Source of the DNA: Sphingorhabdus sp. EL138
GTDB lineage: Bacteria > Pseudomonadota > Alphaproteobacteria > Sphingomonadales > Sphingomonadaceae
Assembly (NCBI RefSeq): GCF_945882965.1
Contig: NZ_CAMCWY010000011.1
Span: 23,397-87,396, forward strand
Reading direction: 5' to 3'
Length of the DNA stretch: 64,000 nt
Part shown: positions 7,289 to 15,713 of the stretch, in pieces
How positions within the stretch are numbered: the first letter of the stretch is position 1
Layout: the number at the start of each line of letters is the position of its first letter
The notes under the pieces: generated by a model
Told to the model about the DNA's origin: nothing
The model's input: the letters and a program-made list of their open reading frames with translations, nothing else
Database searches by the model: none
Program-made: the position numbers and the translations under genes

Positions 7289-9631
7289 TTAGAATTTGAA
7301 CCCGGCTTCAACGCCCCAGATACGCGGTTCGTTGACGAAGCCGGTCAGGTTGTTGAAGTCGATGCCGCCAACAGCCGACGTATCCTTGGTGATGTTACGG
7401 ACGAATGCCGAAATATCGAATGCGTCGGTTTTATAGCCAATGCGCACGCCGCCTTCAAGCATGCGTTTGTCTTGGAATTCAACCGATTCATACAAGAAGA
7501 AGTTGATTTTCGACCGGTAGGCCCAATCGGTGAAGGCATAGACTTCACCATTTCCAACAGGCACGCCATAACGGGCGGTCCAGTTGGCAATCCATTTGGG
7601 GCTCTGTGGCAAGCTGTTGCCGTCGATGTTGACGATGGCGGCGGAGAAGGGCGCTGCGGCAACGACGACTGGGTCAAGCGGGGTGCACAAGGACACGTTC
7701 GGGAACGTATCCACGCGTGTTGCGCCACAGGCTGCGGTGGTCAGGCCCGTATCCTGAATGCTGGTGTTGTTATAGCTTAAGCCAGCGGTCAACAACAGTT
7801 GCGGCACGGGCTTGAACTCAATGTCGGCTTCAAAACCATAGCCACGGACCATATCGGCGTTGATCAAGCGGTTGGCGTTTACGCCGCCGCCCACTGCGGT
7901 CAGTTGCGCATCTTTCAGCTCATAATAAAAACTGTTGATGTTGAAACGCGCACGTCCGTCGAGCAAGGTCGATTTGATCCCGCTTTCATAGGATGTGATC
8001 GTTTCCGATTTGCCAACCGTCACGCCGCTTTCCAAAGGCGTTGCGGTTGCAGGCGGGAACAGGATGCGGCCCTGTATCGACGGCGCGCGATACCCACGGG
8101 CAACGCGGGCATACAGGTTCACATCATCGGTGGCCGCATAAGTGCCGCTGAGGTCCCAGGTCAGGTTATTGTCGCTGACATCACGGCGCACCGTGCCAAG
8201 CGGGTTTTGCAGGAAGCTGGGGAACTGGCTATCCTTGCTGCGCACGGCGACAAAGTCACGATTGTCGTCATTATAACGCAATCCGCCGGTGACGCTGAAC
8301 TTGTCGGTCAACTGATAGGTCATTGAACCGAATACGCCATAGGCCTTGCTATCCTGAACCTGCGAGACAAGGATGTTGACGCCATCGACGGCGTTATTTG
8401 GGTCACCCAAGGTTGCGTAATTTTCCGAAACAATCTCAAGCTCTTCGTCAAAGTAGAAGACGCCAGCCTGATAGCTTAACGGGCCGTCAGTGTTGCTGGC
8501 GATGCGGAATTCCTGCGTGAACTGTGTCAGATTTGGCACGCTGTCGCGGGTTTCGGCGGTGAAGGGAATTTCGCCGGGGCCATACAGATTGGGTGGCAAG
8601 AAGTTGGCGCCAAAACCACCATCGACATCGCCGACGGAGGTTGCATCACCCTTCCAATAGCTGGTGACCGAAACGAACGACAGCGGGCCAGCATCATAGG
8701 TCATGCGCGCTGTCATATTTTGTGTGTCGACGCGTTGTTCGTTCTTGCCGTCGGTTGATACGCGATACCGGTCGAAGTTTGCGTTCATGCCTTCTTGGCC
8801 GCGTGTGAACACATTGGCGCGGAACACGCGTGCGGTGCCGTCCAACGAACGGAACTGGCCGGTGAGCAAGATATCGAAATCATCGCTTGGCTTGATCAGG
8901 AACTGTATGCGCGCGGCATACTCCTTATAGCCTTCAAATGCGTCCTGTGTGGTCTTGGCGGGCAGGACATTGTCGATATAATCGTCTTGGGTTTGGTACA
9001 TGCCCGACACCCGGACGCTGACCTTTTCGCCCAAGGGGCCGCCAAAGCCGCCCTCGGCATTGATGGCGTTAAAACGGCCATAAGAGATTTTGCCATAGCC
9101 ACCAGCGACGTCACTTGGCTTGACGCTATCGAACTTGACGATACCAGCGGTGGTGTTGCGGCCAAACAAGGTGCCCTGCGGCCCGCGCAGCACTTCAACA
9201 CGCTCCATATCGAAAATCGGGAAGCCCTTAAGGATTGGGTTTTCCAGAACAACATCATCATAAATCAAGCTGACAGGTTGTGATGCGTTGAAGTCAAAGT
9301 CGGTGTTGCCAAGGCCGCGAATATAGAAGCGCGGGAAGGTGCGGCCAAAGGAGGATTCGACCAACAGGCTTGGCACGCGGCCAGACATGCCGCGAATATC
9401 GACACCACCTGCGGTCAGCGCGTCAAGTTGATCACCGCTGACGGCGGTGACGGACAATGGCACATCCTGCAGATTTTCTTCGCGACGTTGTGCGGTGACA
9501 ACGATTTCACCCAAAGCGGCGCTGTTTTGCGCGGTTTCGTCCTGCGCAAAAGCGGCAGGCGCAATGAAAAGGCCGGCAGTGGCAACCGCGATAGCGGTGC
9601 TGGATGCCATGATTGAGCGGATGGAACGCAT
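7289..9631 (-). CDS. TonB-dependent outer-membrane receptor
   Basis: A receptor of about 780 residues. The ATG at 9631 is preferred because GGGAGAAG lies 3 bases before it and it starts a clean signal peptide (MRSIRSIMASSTAIAVATAG, cut near APAAFA). The plug domain follows: GEIVVTAQRREENLQDVPLS, then RFYIRGLGNTDFDF and the diagnostic VEVLRGPQGTLFGRNTTAGI. The remainder is strand-rich and ends in Phe (GVEAGFKF), as outer-membrane barrels do. This plug type is very common in sphingomonads and does not reveal the ligand. No transporter or enzyme gene is directly linked; gshA lies upstream on the same strand but beyond an inverted-repeat element. Confidence 0.93.
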   Translation of the reverse strand: MRSIRSIMASSTAIAVATAGLFIAPAAFAQDETAQNSAALGEIVVTAQRREENLQDVPLSVTAVSGDQLDALTAGGVDIRGMSGRVPSLLVESSFGRTFPRFYIRGLGNTDFDFNASQPVSLIYDDVVLENPILKGFPIFDMERVEVLRGPQGTLFGRNTTAGIVKFDSVKPSDVAGGYGKISYGRFNAINAEGGFGGPLGEKVSVRVSGMYQTQDDYIDNVLPAKTTQDAFEGYKEYAARIQFLIKPSDDFDILLTGQFRSLDGTARVFRANVFTRGQEGMNANFDRYRVSTDGKNEQRVDTQNMTARMTYDAGPLSFVSVTSYWKGDATSVGDVDGGFGANFLPPNLYGPGEIPFTAETRDSVPNLTQFTQEFRIASNTDGPLSYQAGVFYFDEELEIVSENYATLGDPNNAVDGVNILVSQVQDSKAYGVFGSMTYQLTDKFSVTGGLRYNDDNRDFVAVRSKDSQFPSFLQNPLGTVRRDVSDNNLTWDLSGTYAATDDVNLYARVARGYRAPSIQGRILFPPATATPLESGVTVGKSETITSYESGIKSTLLDGRARFNINSFYYELKDAQLTAVGGGVNANRLINADMVRGYGFEADIEFKPVPQLLLTAGLSYNNTSIQDTGLTTAACGATRVDTFPNVSLCTPLDPVVVAAAPFSAAIVNIDGNSLPQSPKWIANWTARYGVPVGNGEVYAFTDWAYRSKINFFLYESVEFQDKRMLEGGVRIGYKTDAFDISAFVRNITKDTSAVGGIDFNNLTGFVNEPRIWGVEAGFKF

Positions 9632-9784
9632 AAACTTCTCCCTAGATTGACGCATTTAGGAGGCGGAATTATAGTCGCGCTCCGGATGCTCGATGGGGGG
9701 TTTACGGCGCTCTGTCACAGAATCAACAAAGCTTTGCAACAAAACTGAAATTTAAGTCCGACTGTGGCAGTTCGGCACTAAGGG

Positions 9785-9872
9785 TTTAGGGTCAGGACCT
9801 ATTAAATACACCTTCGCGGTTTGATGCTATTTTGACGCCGCGAAGGTGGATTTAATAGGTCCTGACCCTAAA
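9785..9872. repeat. MITE-like inverted-repeat element, short form (88 bp)
   Basis: Two 35-base arms, TTTAGGGTCAGGACCTATTA at the left end and its complement at the right end, match with one mismatch over their whole length and enclose an 18-base loop. The right end supplies the stop codon of gshA (CTA at 9868-9870). A longer relative is at 21450-21595. Confidence 0.85.
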
Positions 9873-11241
9873 AGCTCATCTCGTCATAGACGCGCGAGAC
9901 ATCGCCGTTCCATTCGCCGTGATATTTTTCCAACAATATTTCCGCGACGGTTTTGCCGCTGGCGACGATTTCGCGTAGCGGGTCGAGATAGCCGGTTTCA
10001 TTGTCACCGCTGGCGTTCAGGCAATTGCGCGCGGCCAAGCCGGATGAGGAGATATCGAGGATGCGCCCCGCCAGATCCAACAACTTACCGCCGCCGGGTA
10101 TGGCGGCGTTCAGGCCTTGGGCTGGCACCGCGCTGCGCAGCGTCTCGCGTTCTTCCATCGTCCAATGCTTGACCTCGTCCCATGCGGCATCGAGCGCATT
10201 TTGGTCGTAGAGTAAACCGACCCAGAAGGCGGGCAGCGCGCAAATGCGGCTCCACGGGCCGCCATCGGCACCGCGCATTTCCAGAAAGCTTTTCAACCGC
10301 ACCTCAGGAAAGGCGGTGGACATATGGTCTACCCAGTCGCTAGCCAAGGGCTTTTCGCCCGGTAGCACGGACAATTCGCCCTTTAGGAAGTCGCGGAAAT
10401 CAAGGCCCGATGCATCGACATAATGGCCGTCGCGATAGACGAAATACATCGGCACCTTCAGCATATAGTCGACATATTGTTCATAGCCGAAATTGGCGTC
10501 GAACACGAACGGCAACATGCCCGTGCGCTGCGGATCGGTGTCGGACCAGATATGGCTGCGGTAGGACAAATACCCGTTTGGCTTGCCCTCCAAAAATGGC
10601 GAATTGGCGAACAAAGCGGTGGCAAGCGGTTGCAGCGCAAGCGATGTCCGGAATTTGTGCGCCATGTCGGCTTCGCTGGAATAATCAAGATTAACCTGAA
10701 TAGTGCAGGTGCGCAGCATCATGTCGAGGCCCATGCTGCCAACGCGCGGCATATGGCGCAGCATGATGTCATACCGCCCCTTGGGCATGATCGGCAATTC
10801 AGCGCGGGTCTTGTCAGGCCAAAGCCCAAGGCCCAAAAAGCTGGTGTTCGTCTTGTCGCCAATGGCCTTTACCTGTTTCAAATGCCGCCCGGTTTCGGCG
10901 CAGGTTTGGTGCAGGTTTTCTAAAGGCGCGCCGGAGAGTTCAAGCTGCCCAGCAGGCTCAAGACTGATGGCACCGTCGCTGCCGCTCATCGCGATAACTT
11001 TGCCGTTTTCGTACACTGGCTCCCAACCAAATTCGGTCATCGCCATTAACAAATCGCGGATGCCGCCCGGTTCGTCATAAGATGGGGCATGATGATCGCT
11101 GCGATTATACACGAATTTTTCATGCTCGGTGCCAATGCGCCAGCGATCCTTGGGCTTTTCACCCTTGGATATTGTGGCGACCAATTGATCGCGCGTTTCG
11201 ATGACGGGCTCGATGCGGTCGGTAACGGTTTTTGTACTCAT
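9868..11241 (-). CDS. gshA: Glutamate-cysteine ligase (gamma-glutamylcysteine synthetase)
   Basis: A 457-residue enzyme for the first, ATP-dependent step of glutathione synthesis in the cytoplasm. It is of the GCS2 type found in alphaproteobacteria and plants: WRIGTEHEKFVY near residue 35 and the LEPAGQLELSGAPLENLHQT segment near residue 97 carry the metal- and substrate-binding acidic residues, and MMLRTCTIQVNLDY and FLEMRGADGGPW are further conserved blocks. The C-terminus ends EMSF, and the stop codon lies within the terminal repeat of the inverted-repeat element at 9785-9872. The element may therefore have replaced the original end of the gene or landed exactly at it. Confidence 0.95.
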   Translation of the reverse strand: MSTKTVTDRIEPVIETRDQLVATISKGEKPKDRWRIGTEHEKFVYNRSDHHAPSYDEPGGIRDLLMAMTEFGWEPVYENGKVIAMSGSDGAISLEPAGQLELSGAPLENLHQTCAETGRHLKQVKAIGDKTNTSFLGLGLWPDKTRAELPIMPKGRYDIMLRHMPRVGSMGLDMMLRTCTIQVNLDYSSEADMAHKFRTSLALQPLATALFANSPFLEGKPNGYLSYRSHIWSDTDPQRTGMLPFVFDANFGYEQYVDYMLKVPMYFVYRDGHYVDASGLDFRDFLKGELSVLPGEKPLASDWVDHMSTAFPEVRLKSFLEMRGADGGPWSRICALPAFWVGLLYDQNALDAAWDEVKHWTMEERETLRSAVPAQGLNAAIPGGGKLLDLAGRILDISSSGLAARNCLNASGDNETGYLDPLREIVASGKTVAEILLEKYHGEWNGDVSRVYDEMSF

Positions 11242-11340
11242 GGCGCGCGGTTTAGAAATGTCGTGGCGATATTGCCAGTAGATTCATGTGACCATATCAT
11301 CGTTGCAATATCGTGACTGACTGCATGTGCCGATATGGCG

Positions 11341-12084
11341 CTACGCCGACCAGTCGCCATTCTTTGCCATCCAAACCGATATTGCGGCAACCGCCGCCGT
11401 ATCCGCCCGCAATATGCGTGGGCCAAGCGACACGGGACGCGCTTTGGGATGCGCGCGAACAAAGGCATTTTCGCTATCGGTGAAGCCGCCCTCCGGCCCG
11501 ATCAATATGGCCGCTGGCCCCTCACTTATGGCCTCCAAAATCGGCGCGCCGCCCCGTTCATCGCAAAAATACAATATCCGGTCGGCTGGCCAATCCTTTA
11601 ACAGAGCGTCCAGTTTTGTCAGCGGCGCAATCTGCGGCAAGGCGGTGCGTTCGCATTGTTCGGCGGCTTCAATCATATGCGCGCGCAGGCGATCATCCTT
11701 CACCTTATCGACCACGCAGCGCGCGGTGAGCACGGGCACAAAACGCGCCACACCCAATTCGCACGCCTTTTCGGCGATCCAGTCAAGGCGGTCCTTTTTG
11801 ATCAACGCTTGGGCAATCCATAGATCGGGCGCCGTTTCGCGTTCGCGCAGTTTTGCTTCAACCGTAAGATCAAGGTCGCGTTTGCCGATATTCGTGACGG
11901 TGGCAAGATACTCGCCCGAAATATCGTCGAACAATTTGACCGGCGCACCTTCTTTCAGGCGCATCACACTCAACAGATAATGCGCGCTATTGCCCGCGAT
12001 GTTTAGGGTCGCTCCAAGCGCCAGCGGTTTTTCCACAAACAAGCGCGGCGTTGATTTTGGGGGCCAGGCGGGGGTTGCGGGCAT
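11341..12084 (-). CDS. rsmE: 16S rRNA (uracil-1498-N3)-methyltransferase
   Basis: A protein of 247 residues from the ATG at 12084 (another ATG is 12 codons upstream at 12120). RsmE methylates U1498 of 16S rRNA in the 30S subunit. It has the family's N-terminal PUA-like part (PRLFVEKPLALG) and the C-terminal SPOUT knot, recognised by AILIGPEGGFTDSE and LGPRILRADTAAVAAI, where S-adenosylmethionine binds. The region before 12084 is less family-like, and AAGGAA sits close to that ATG. The gene diverges from ubiA. Confidence 0.93.
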   Translation of the reverse strand: MPATPAWPPKSTPRLFVEKPLALGATLNIAGNSAHYLLSVMRLKEGAPVKLFDDISGEYLATVTNIGKRDLDLTVEAKLRERETAPDLWIAQALIKKDRLDWIAEKACELGVARFVPVLTARCVVDKVKDDRLRAHMIEAAEQCERTALPQIAPLTKLDALLKDWPADRILYFCDERGGAPILEAISEGPAAILIGPEGGFTDSENAFVRAHPKARPVSLGPRILRADTAAVAAISVWMAKNGDWSA

Positions 12085-12186
12085 TTCCTTGCGTCTAGCT
12101 GCAAAAGCGGGCGGCGTCATCTGCGAACTTATATTGCTGCAACTTCGCAGATGACGTGCGCGATAAATTTTGGCAGGGCCTTCGCC

Positions 12187-13095
12187 ATGACGACTAAACT
12201 TGTCCCCGACAGCGAATATACCGGCGTCATTGCCCTGTTGCCGGTGAAGCTGCGCGCGCTCGTTCTTTTGGCGCGGTTGGACCGCCCGATTGGCTGGTGG
12301 TTGTTGTTTTGGCCTTGTGTATTCGGGCTGGCGCTTTCGGGCGGGCTGATTGCGCGTTGGGACCTTGCATTATGGATGCTGCTGGGCGCGATTGTCATGC
12401 GCGGGGCAGGGTGCGTGTATAATGACATTGTTGATCGCGATCTCGACGCGCAAGTCGCGCGCACGGCATCGCGGCCCTTGCCCAGCGGCGATATTGGTGT
12501 GCGCGGCGCGTGGGCGTTCCTGCTTGGCTTATGCGCTCTTGGCCTGTTGGTGCTGGTGCAACTTCGGTGGGAGGCGCAAATTGTCGCGGTCAGCAGCATC
12601 CTTCTGGTCGCGGCCTACCCCTTTATGAAGCGCATTACGTGGTGGCCGCAAGTCTGGCTTGGGCTGGTGTTTAGCTGGGGTGCGTTGGTCGGCTGGGTGG
12701 CGATCATGGGGCAGGCCAATGCCGCGATGTTCTGGCTCTATGCGGGCACGATATTCTGGGTCGTTGGCTATGACACCATCTATGCCATGCAAGACCGCGA
12801 AGATGACGCCTTGGTCGGGATTAAATCGAGCGCCTTGCGTCTGGGCGGCAGCGTCCGGCTTGGCGTGGCGGCGTTCTACGTCTTGACGATTCTTGGATGG
12901 GGCATGGCGATTTGGAGCGTTCGGCCCGAAAAGCAGGCGTTGGTCGCGCTCCTTCCCGTCGCCTTTCCTTTGGCCATGCAAGTCGCATCGCTGAAATCCG
13001 ATGGCAGTAACGCGCTTGGCAATTTCCGTTCAAACCGCGTGGCAGGGTTGCTTGCTACGCTCGCCTTTTTGGTCGTTGGCGCGGCCGGACAATAA
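12187..13095 (+). CDS. ubiA: 4-hydroxybenzoate polyprenyltransferase
   Basis: A 302-residue membrane enzyme that attaches the polyprenyl tail to 4-hydroxybenzoate in ubiquinone synthesis. The first Asp-rich motif is clear (NDIVDRDLDAQVARTASRPL, about residues 78-97), as is the second (YDTIYAMQDREDD, about 195-207); both bind the Mg-pyrophosphate of the prenyl donor. Some eight hydrophobic helices are spread along the chain. The ATG at 12187 is preferred to one at 12151, which lacks a ribosome site. It is followed 25 bases later by an aldo/keto reductase gene on the same strand. Confidence 0.94.
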   Translation: MTTKLVPDSEYTGVIALLPVKLRALVLLARLDRPIGWWLLFWPCVFGLALSGGLIARWDLALWMLLGAIVMRGAGCVYNDIVDRDLDAQVARTASRPLPSGDIGVRGAWAFLLGLCALGLLVLVQLRWEAQIVAVSSILLVAAYPFMKRITWWPQVWLGLVFSWGALVGWVAIMGQANAAMFWLYAGTIFWVVGYDTIYAMQDREDDALVGIKSSALRLGGSVRLGVAAFYVLTILGWGMAIWSVRPEKQALVALLPVAFPLAMQVASLKSDGSNALGNFRSNRVAGLLATLAFLVVGAAGQ

Positions 13096-13120
13096 TAAGC
13101 TTCGGGATAGGCAGAGAATT

Positions 13121-14140
13121 ATGGAACATCGTCGCATTGGCAAAAGCGCTGTTTACGTGTCCGACATTTGCATGGGCACCATGACCTTCGGGTCACAAAC
13201 TGAGGAGGCGGAGGCGCACCGCATTCTCGACAAATGTCTGGACGCGGGCATCAACTTTTTCGACACCGCCGAAGGCTATCCCGTGCCGCCCGACATCAAA
13301 TGGGTTGGCCGGACCGAGGATATTATTGGCCGCTGGATGAAGGGTAAGAACCGCGACGCGATCATCATGGCAACCAAGGTTTCTGGCCCAAGCCACACTT
13401 GGTTCAAATCCCCCAAACGCGGCGGCATGACCACGCTTGACCGCCACAATATCATCACCGCAGTCGAAGAAAGCCTGCGCCGTTTGCAGACCGATTATAT
13501 CGACCTCTATCAAACGCATTGGCCCGACCACGGCCTTGCCTATGACGAAACGATGGAGGTGCTCGATGAGCTGGTGCGGTCGGGCAAGGTCCGCGTTTTG
13601 GGTTGTTCGAATGAAACAAGCTATGGCCTGATGAAGTCGCTGGCGACGTCCGAACGGCTGGGCGTGGCGCGTTATGAAAGCATCCAGAATAATTTTTCGA
13701 TCAACAACCGCCGGTTTGAAGATGAATTGAAACAAGTCTGCCGTCTGGAGGGCATATCGTTGCTGCCGTACTCGCCGCTGGGTGGCGGCGTGTTGTCAGG
13801 CAAATATCTCGACGGCGCCCGCCCCGAAGGCGCGCGTTTCTCCCGCTATCTCGAAATGGCCGGATCGCGTCAGGTCGAAATGGCACAACGCTTCGCCGGA
13901 CCCCGCGCGTTGGAAAGCACGATGCGGATTGTCGCGATTGCGCAAGAGGCGGGCATGTCGCCCGTGACGCTGGCAACGGCCTGGTCAAAACAACATGACT
14001 TTGTCGCGTCAACGATGGTTGGCGTGAGCAAGGAAGAGCAACTCGACGACATTTTTGCGGCGATTGACCTAAAGCTGAGCGATGAGGTGATGACCGCCGT
14101 GCACAAGGTGACGAAAGAGATATTGTACCCGATGGGGTGA
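13121..14140 (+). CDS. Aldo/keto reductase (Tas/YghZ-like)
   Basis: A 339-residue NADPH-dependent reductase with the AKR (beta/alpha)8 fold. The start at 13121 gives the family N-terminus (MEHRRIGKSAVYVSDICMGT). Active-site elements are visible: Asp and Tyr in NFFDTAEGYP, Lys in IIMATKVSG, and His in YQTHWPDH; the cofactor region near the C-terminus shows VASTMVGVSKEEQLDD. The overall pattern resembles E. coli Tas, but the physiological substrate cannot be told. Probably transcribed with ubiA, though a functional link is not evident. Confidence 0.9.
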   Translation: MEHRRIGKSAVYVSDICMGTMTFGSQTEEAEAHRILDKCLDAGINFFDTAEGYPVPPDIKWVGRTEDIIGRWMKGKNRDAIIMATKVSGPSHTWFKSPKRGGMTTLDRHNIITAVEESLRRLQTDYIDLYQTHWPDHGLAYDETMEVLDELVRSGKVRVLGCSNETSYGLMKSLATSERLGVARYESIQNNFSINNRRFEDELKQVCRLEGISLLPYSPLGGGVLSGKYLDGARPEGARFSRYLEMAGSRQVEMAQRFAGPRALESTMRIVAIAQEAGMSPVTLATAWSKQHDFVASTMVGVSKEEQLDDIFAAIDLKLSDEVMTAVHKVTKEILYPMG

Positions 14141-14160
14141 GGGGGTGGGGAGGTTGTGAT

Positions 14161-14182
14161 ACTCTGCGCCTCTGCGTGAACC
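14161..14182. repeat. Inverted copy of the CACGCAGAGGCGC repeat
   Basis: CTCTGCGCCTCTGCGTGAACC is the complement of the core seen at 4604-4625. It lies between convergent aldo/keto reductase and ppx genes. Confidence 0.5.
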
Positions 14183-14249
14183 ATATTAGTTATTCAGGAT
14201 GACGATGGGGCGCGATGACAACGGACCACGACCGGCCACTCCTACACCC

Positions 14250-15713
14250 TCAACCCATAATCTCCGCTTGTTCATAGCCCAGCGCTTCGCCCAATGCCTG
14301 CAAACGCCGCAACACGCTGTTCGACGGCAAGCGCACGGCCGAGCCGCTTAAGTGCAACCGTAACGTTGTGCCGTCGCCGTCGATGCGGCTGTCGGCCAAT
14401 GCGCCGCCAGTGCCGCCGTCGAGGCGGTGGGCTAAGCGGATGGCTAGGCCCCAGATCACGGCTTGCGCCAGCGCGCCGGGCTTGGCCAAGGCGGCCAACA
14501 TTTCGGGCAAGGTCCGCTTTCCGGCGTGCACCGTCCATAATGCCGCCGCGATCACCGCGCGGTCGCTGGCGCTGACGCCGGGCCAACTGCCGTCCAATCC
14601 AAGGTCAAGCGCGTGGTCGGCGCGATATTCGGGGTTTACGTTCCACACGCTGTCGGACAGCAAGCACGCCGCGCGGCACAGGCGGGCATCATGCACGCTT
14701 TGTCCGGCAAAGACCGGCGCAATCCATTGGGCAAGCGCATCGCCGTGAAAGGGAAAACGGCCCAGCCGCTCGCCTTCAAAGCGGGCCGCCTCGATCAACG
14801 GGTCTTGGCTGCGCTCGGCGGGTGTTAGTTGTTCATACAACAACCCCTCACGCAGGCCGGAGATGCTCGTCACAAGCTTGCTGGGCTGTAACAGTCCGAC
14901 GATGCCACCCAACAAAGCGGTCGCGCCGGGCAGCGCCGAAATACGGCCCGCCGCGATGACGTTTGACCGGGTCAGCGCCTCGCGATCTTGCGCCAGCGGC
15001 GTAAGCAATTCGGGCGCCTCAGGCGGCATTTCATAATTGGATAATATGGTCAGTGGATAGCCGGTTTCATGCATGTACAGGCGCGCAAACGTCCGCCACG
15101 AACCGCCGATTATGTAAAAAGGCAGGCCGGTTTCTATCGGAAAGGCGTTTTTGCCCATCGTTCTGGCGATGTCGTCGCGCAGCATTTGCGTGATTTGCTT
15201 GGGCGATTTGCCCGTCAATATGTCATGCCGCAATGTGCCCAGCGGCAGCGACACCCGCGCGCCCAATTTGCCGTCGGCGATGCGGATAAGTTCAAGGCTG
15301 CCGCCGCCCAGATCGCCGACATAGCCATTGGCGAAGGGATTATCGCTCAACACGCCATAACCCGCCGCTGTGGCCTCTGCATCGCCGTCCAGCACATCGA
15401 TGCGGATGCCCAAGGCGGCGGCCCTATCGACCAATTCCTGACCATTTTTCGCTTCACGCGTCGCGGCGGTGGCGACCACGCGCATGCTGTCGACCTTCAT
15501 CGTGCGCGCAAGCGTTTCAAAGCGGGCCAATGCGGCCAGCGCCTTTTTCATCGTCGCCTTGTCAATTTCGCCGTCGCCTGCAAGGCACGCGCCCAGTTTT
15601 ACGCGGCTTTTTTCATTGTAAATGGGCAAAGGCGCGCGCGGTGCGCCTGCATATACCACAAGCCGGACAGTGTTGGAGCCAATATCTATGACGGCCTGAC
15701 GCACCGCCTTCAT
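14250..15713 (-). CDS. ppx: Exopolyphosphatase / Ppx-GppA phosphatase
   Basis: A 487-residue enzyme that removes phosphate from polyphosphate chains (some relatives act on pppGpp). It has the actin-like ATPase fold: the first phosphate loop is AVIDIGSNTVRLVV at the N-terminus and the second is YVGDLGGGSLELI near residue 147. Catalytic acidic residues lie around ATAATREAKNG, followed by an HD-like helical C-terminal half (HAGKRTLPEM). Its start overlaps the stop of ppk (ATGA), so polyphosphate synthesis and breakdown enzymes are co-translated. Confidence 0.93.
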   Translation of the reverse strand: MKAVRQAVIDIGSNTVRLVVYAGAPRAPLPIYNEKSRVKLGACLAGDGEIDKATMKKALAALARFETLARTMKVDSMRVVATAATREAKNGQELVDRAAALGIRIDVLDGDAEATAAGYGVLSDNPFANGYVGDLGGGSLELIRIADGKLGARVSLPLGTLRHDILTGKSPKQITQMLRDDIARTMGKNAFPIETGLPFYIIGGSWRTFARLYMHETGYPLTILSNYEMPPEAPELLTPLAQDREALTRSNVIAAGRISALPGATALLGGIVGLLQPSKLVTSISGLREGLLYEQLTPAERSQDPLIEAARFEGERLGRFPFHGDALAQWIAPVFAGQSVHDARLCRAACLLSDSVWNVNPEYRADHALDLGLDGSWPGVSASDRAVIAAALWTVHAGKRTLPEMLAALAKPGALAQAVIWGLAIRLAHRLDGGTGGALADSRIDGDGTTLRLHLSGSAVRLPSNSVLRRLQALGEALGYEQAEIMG

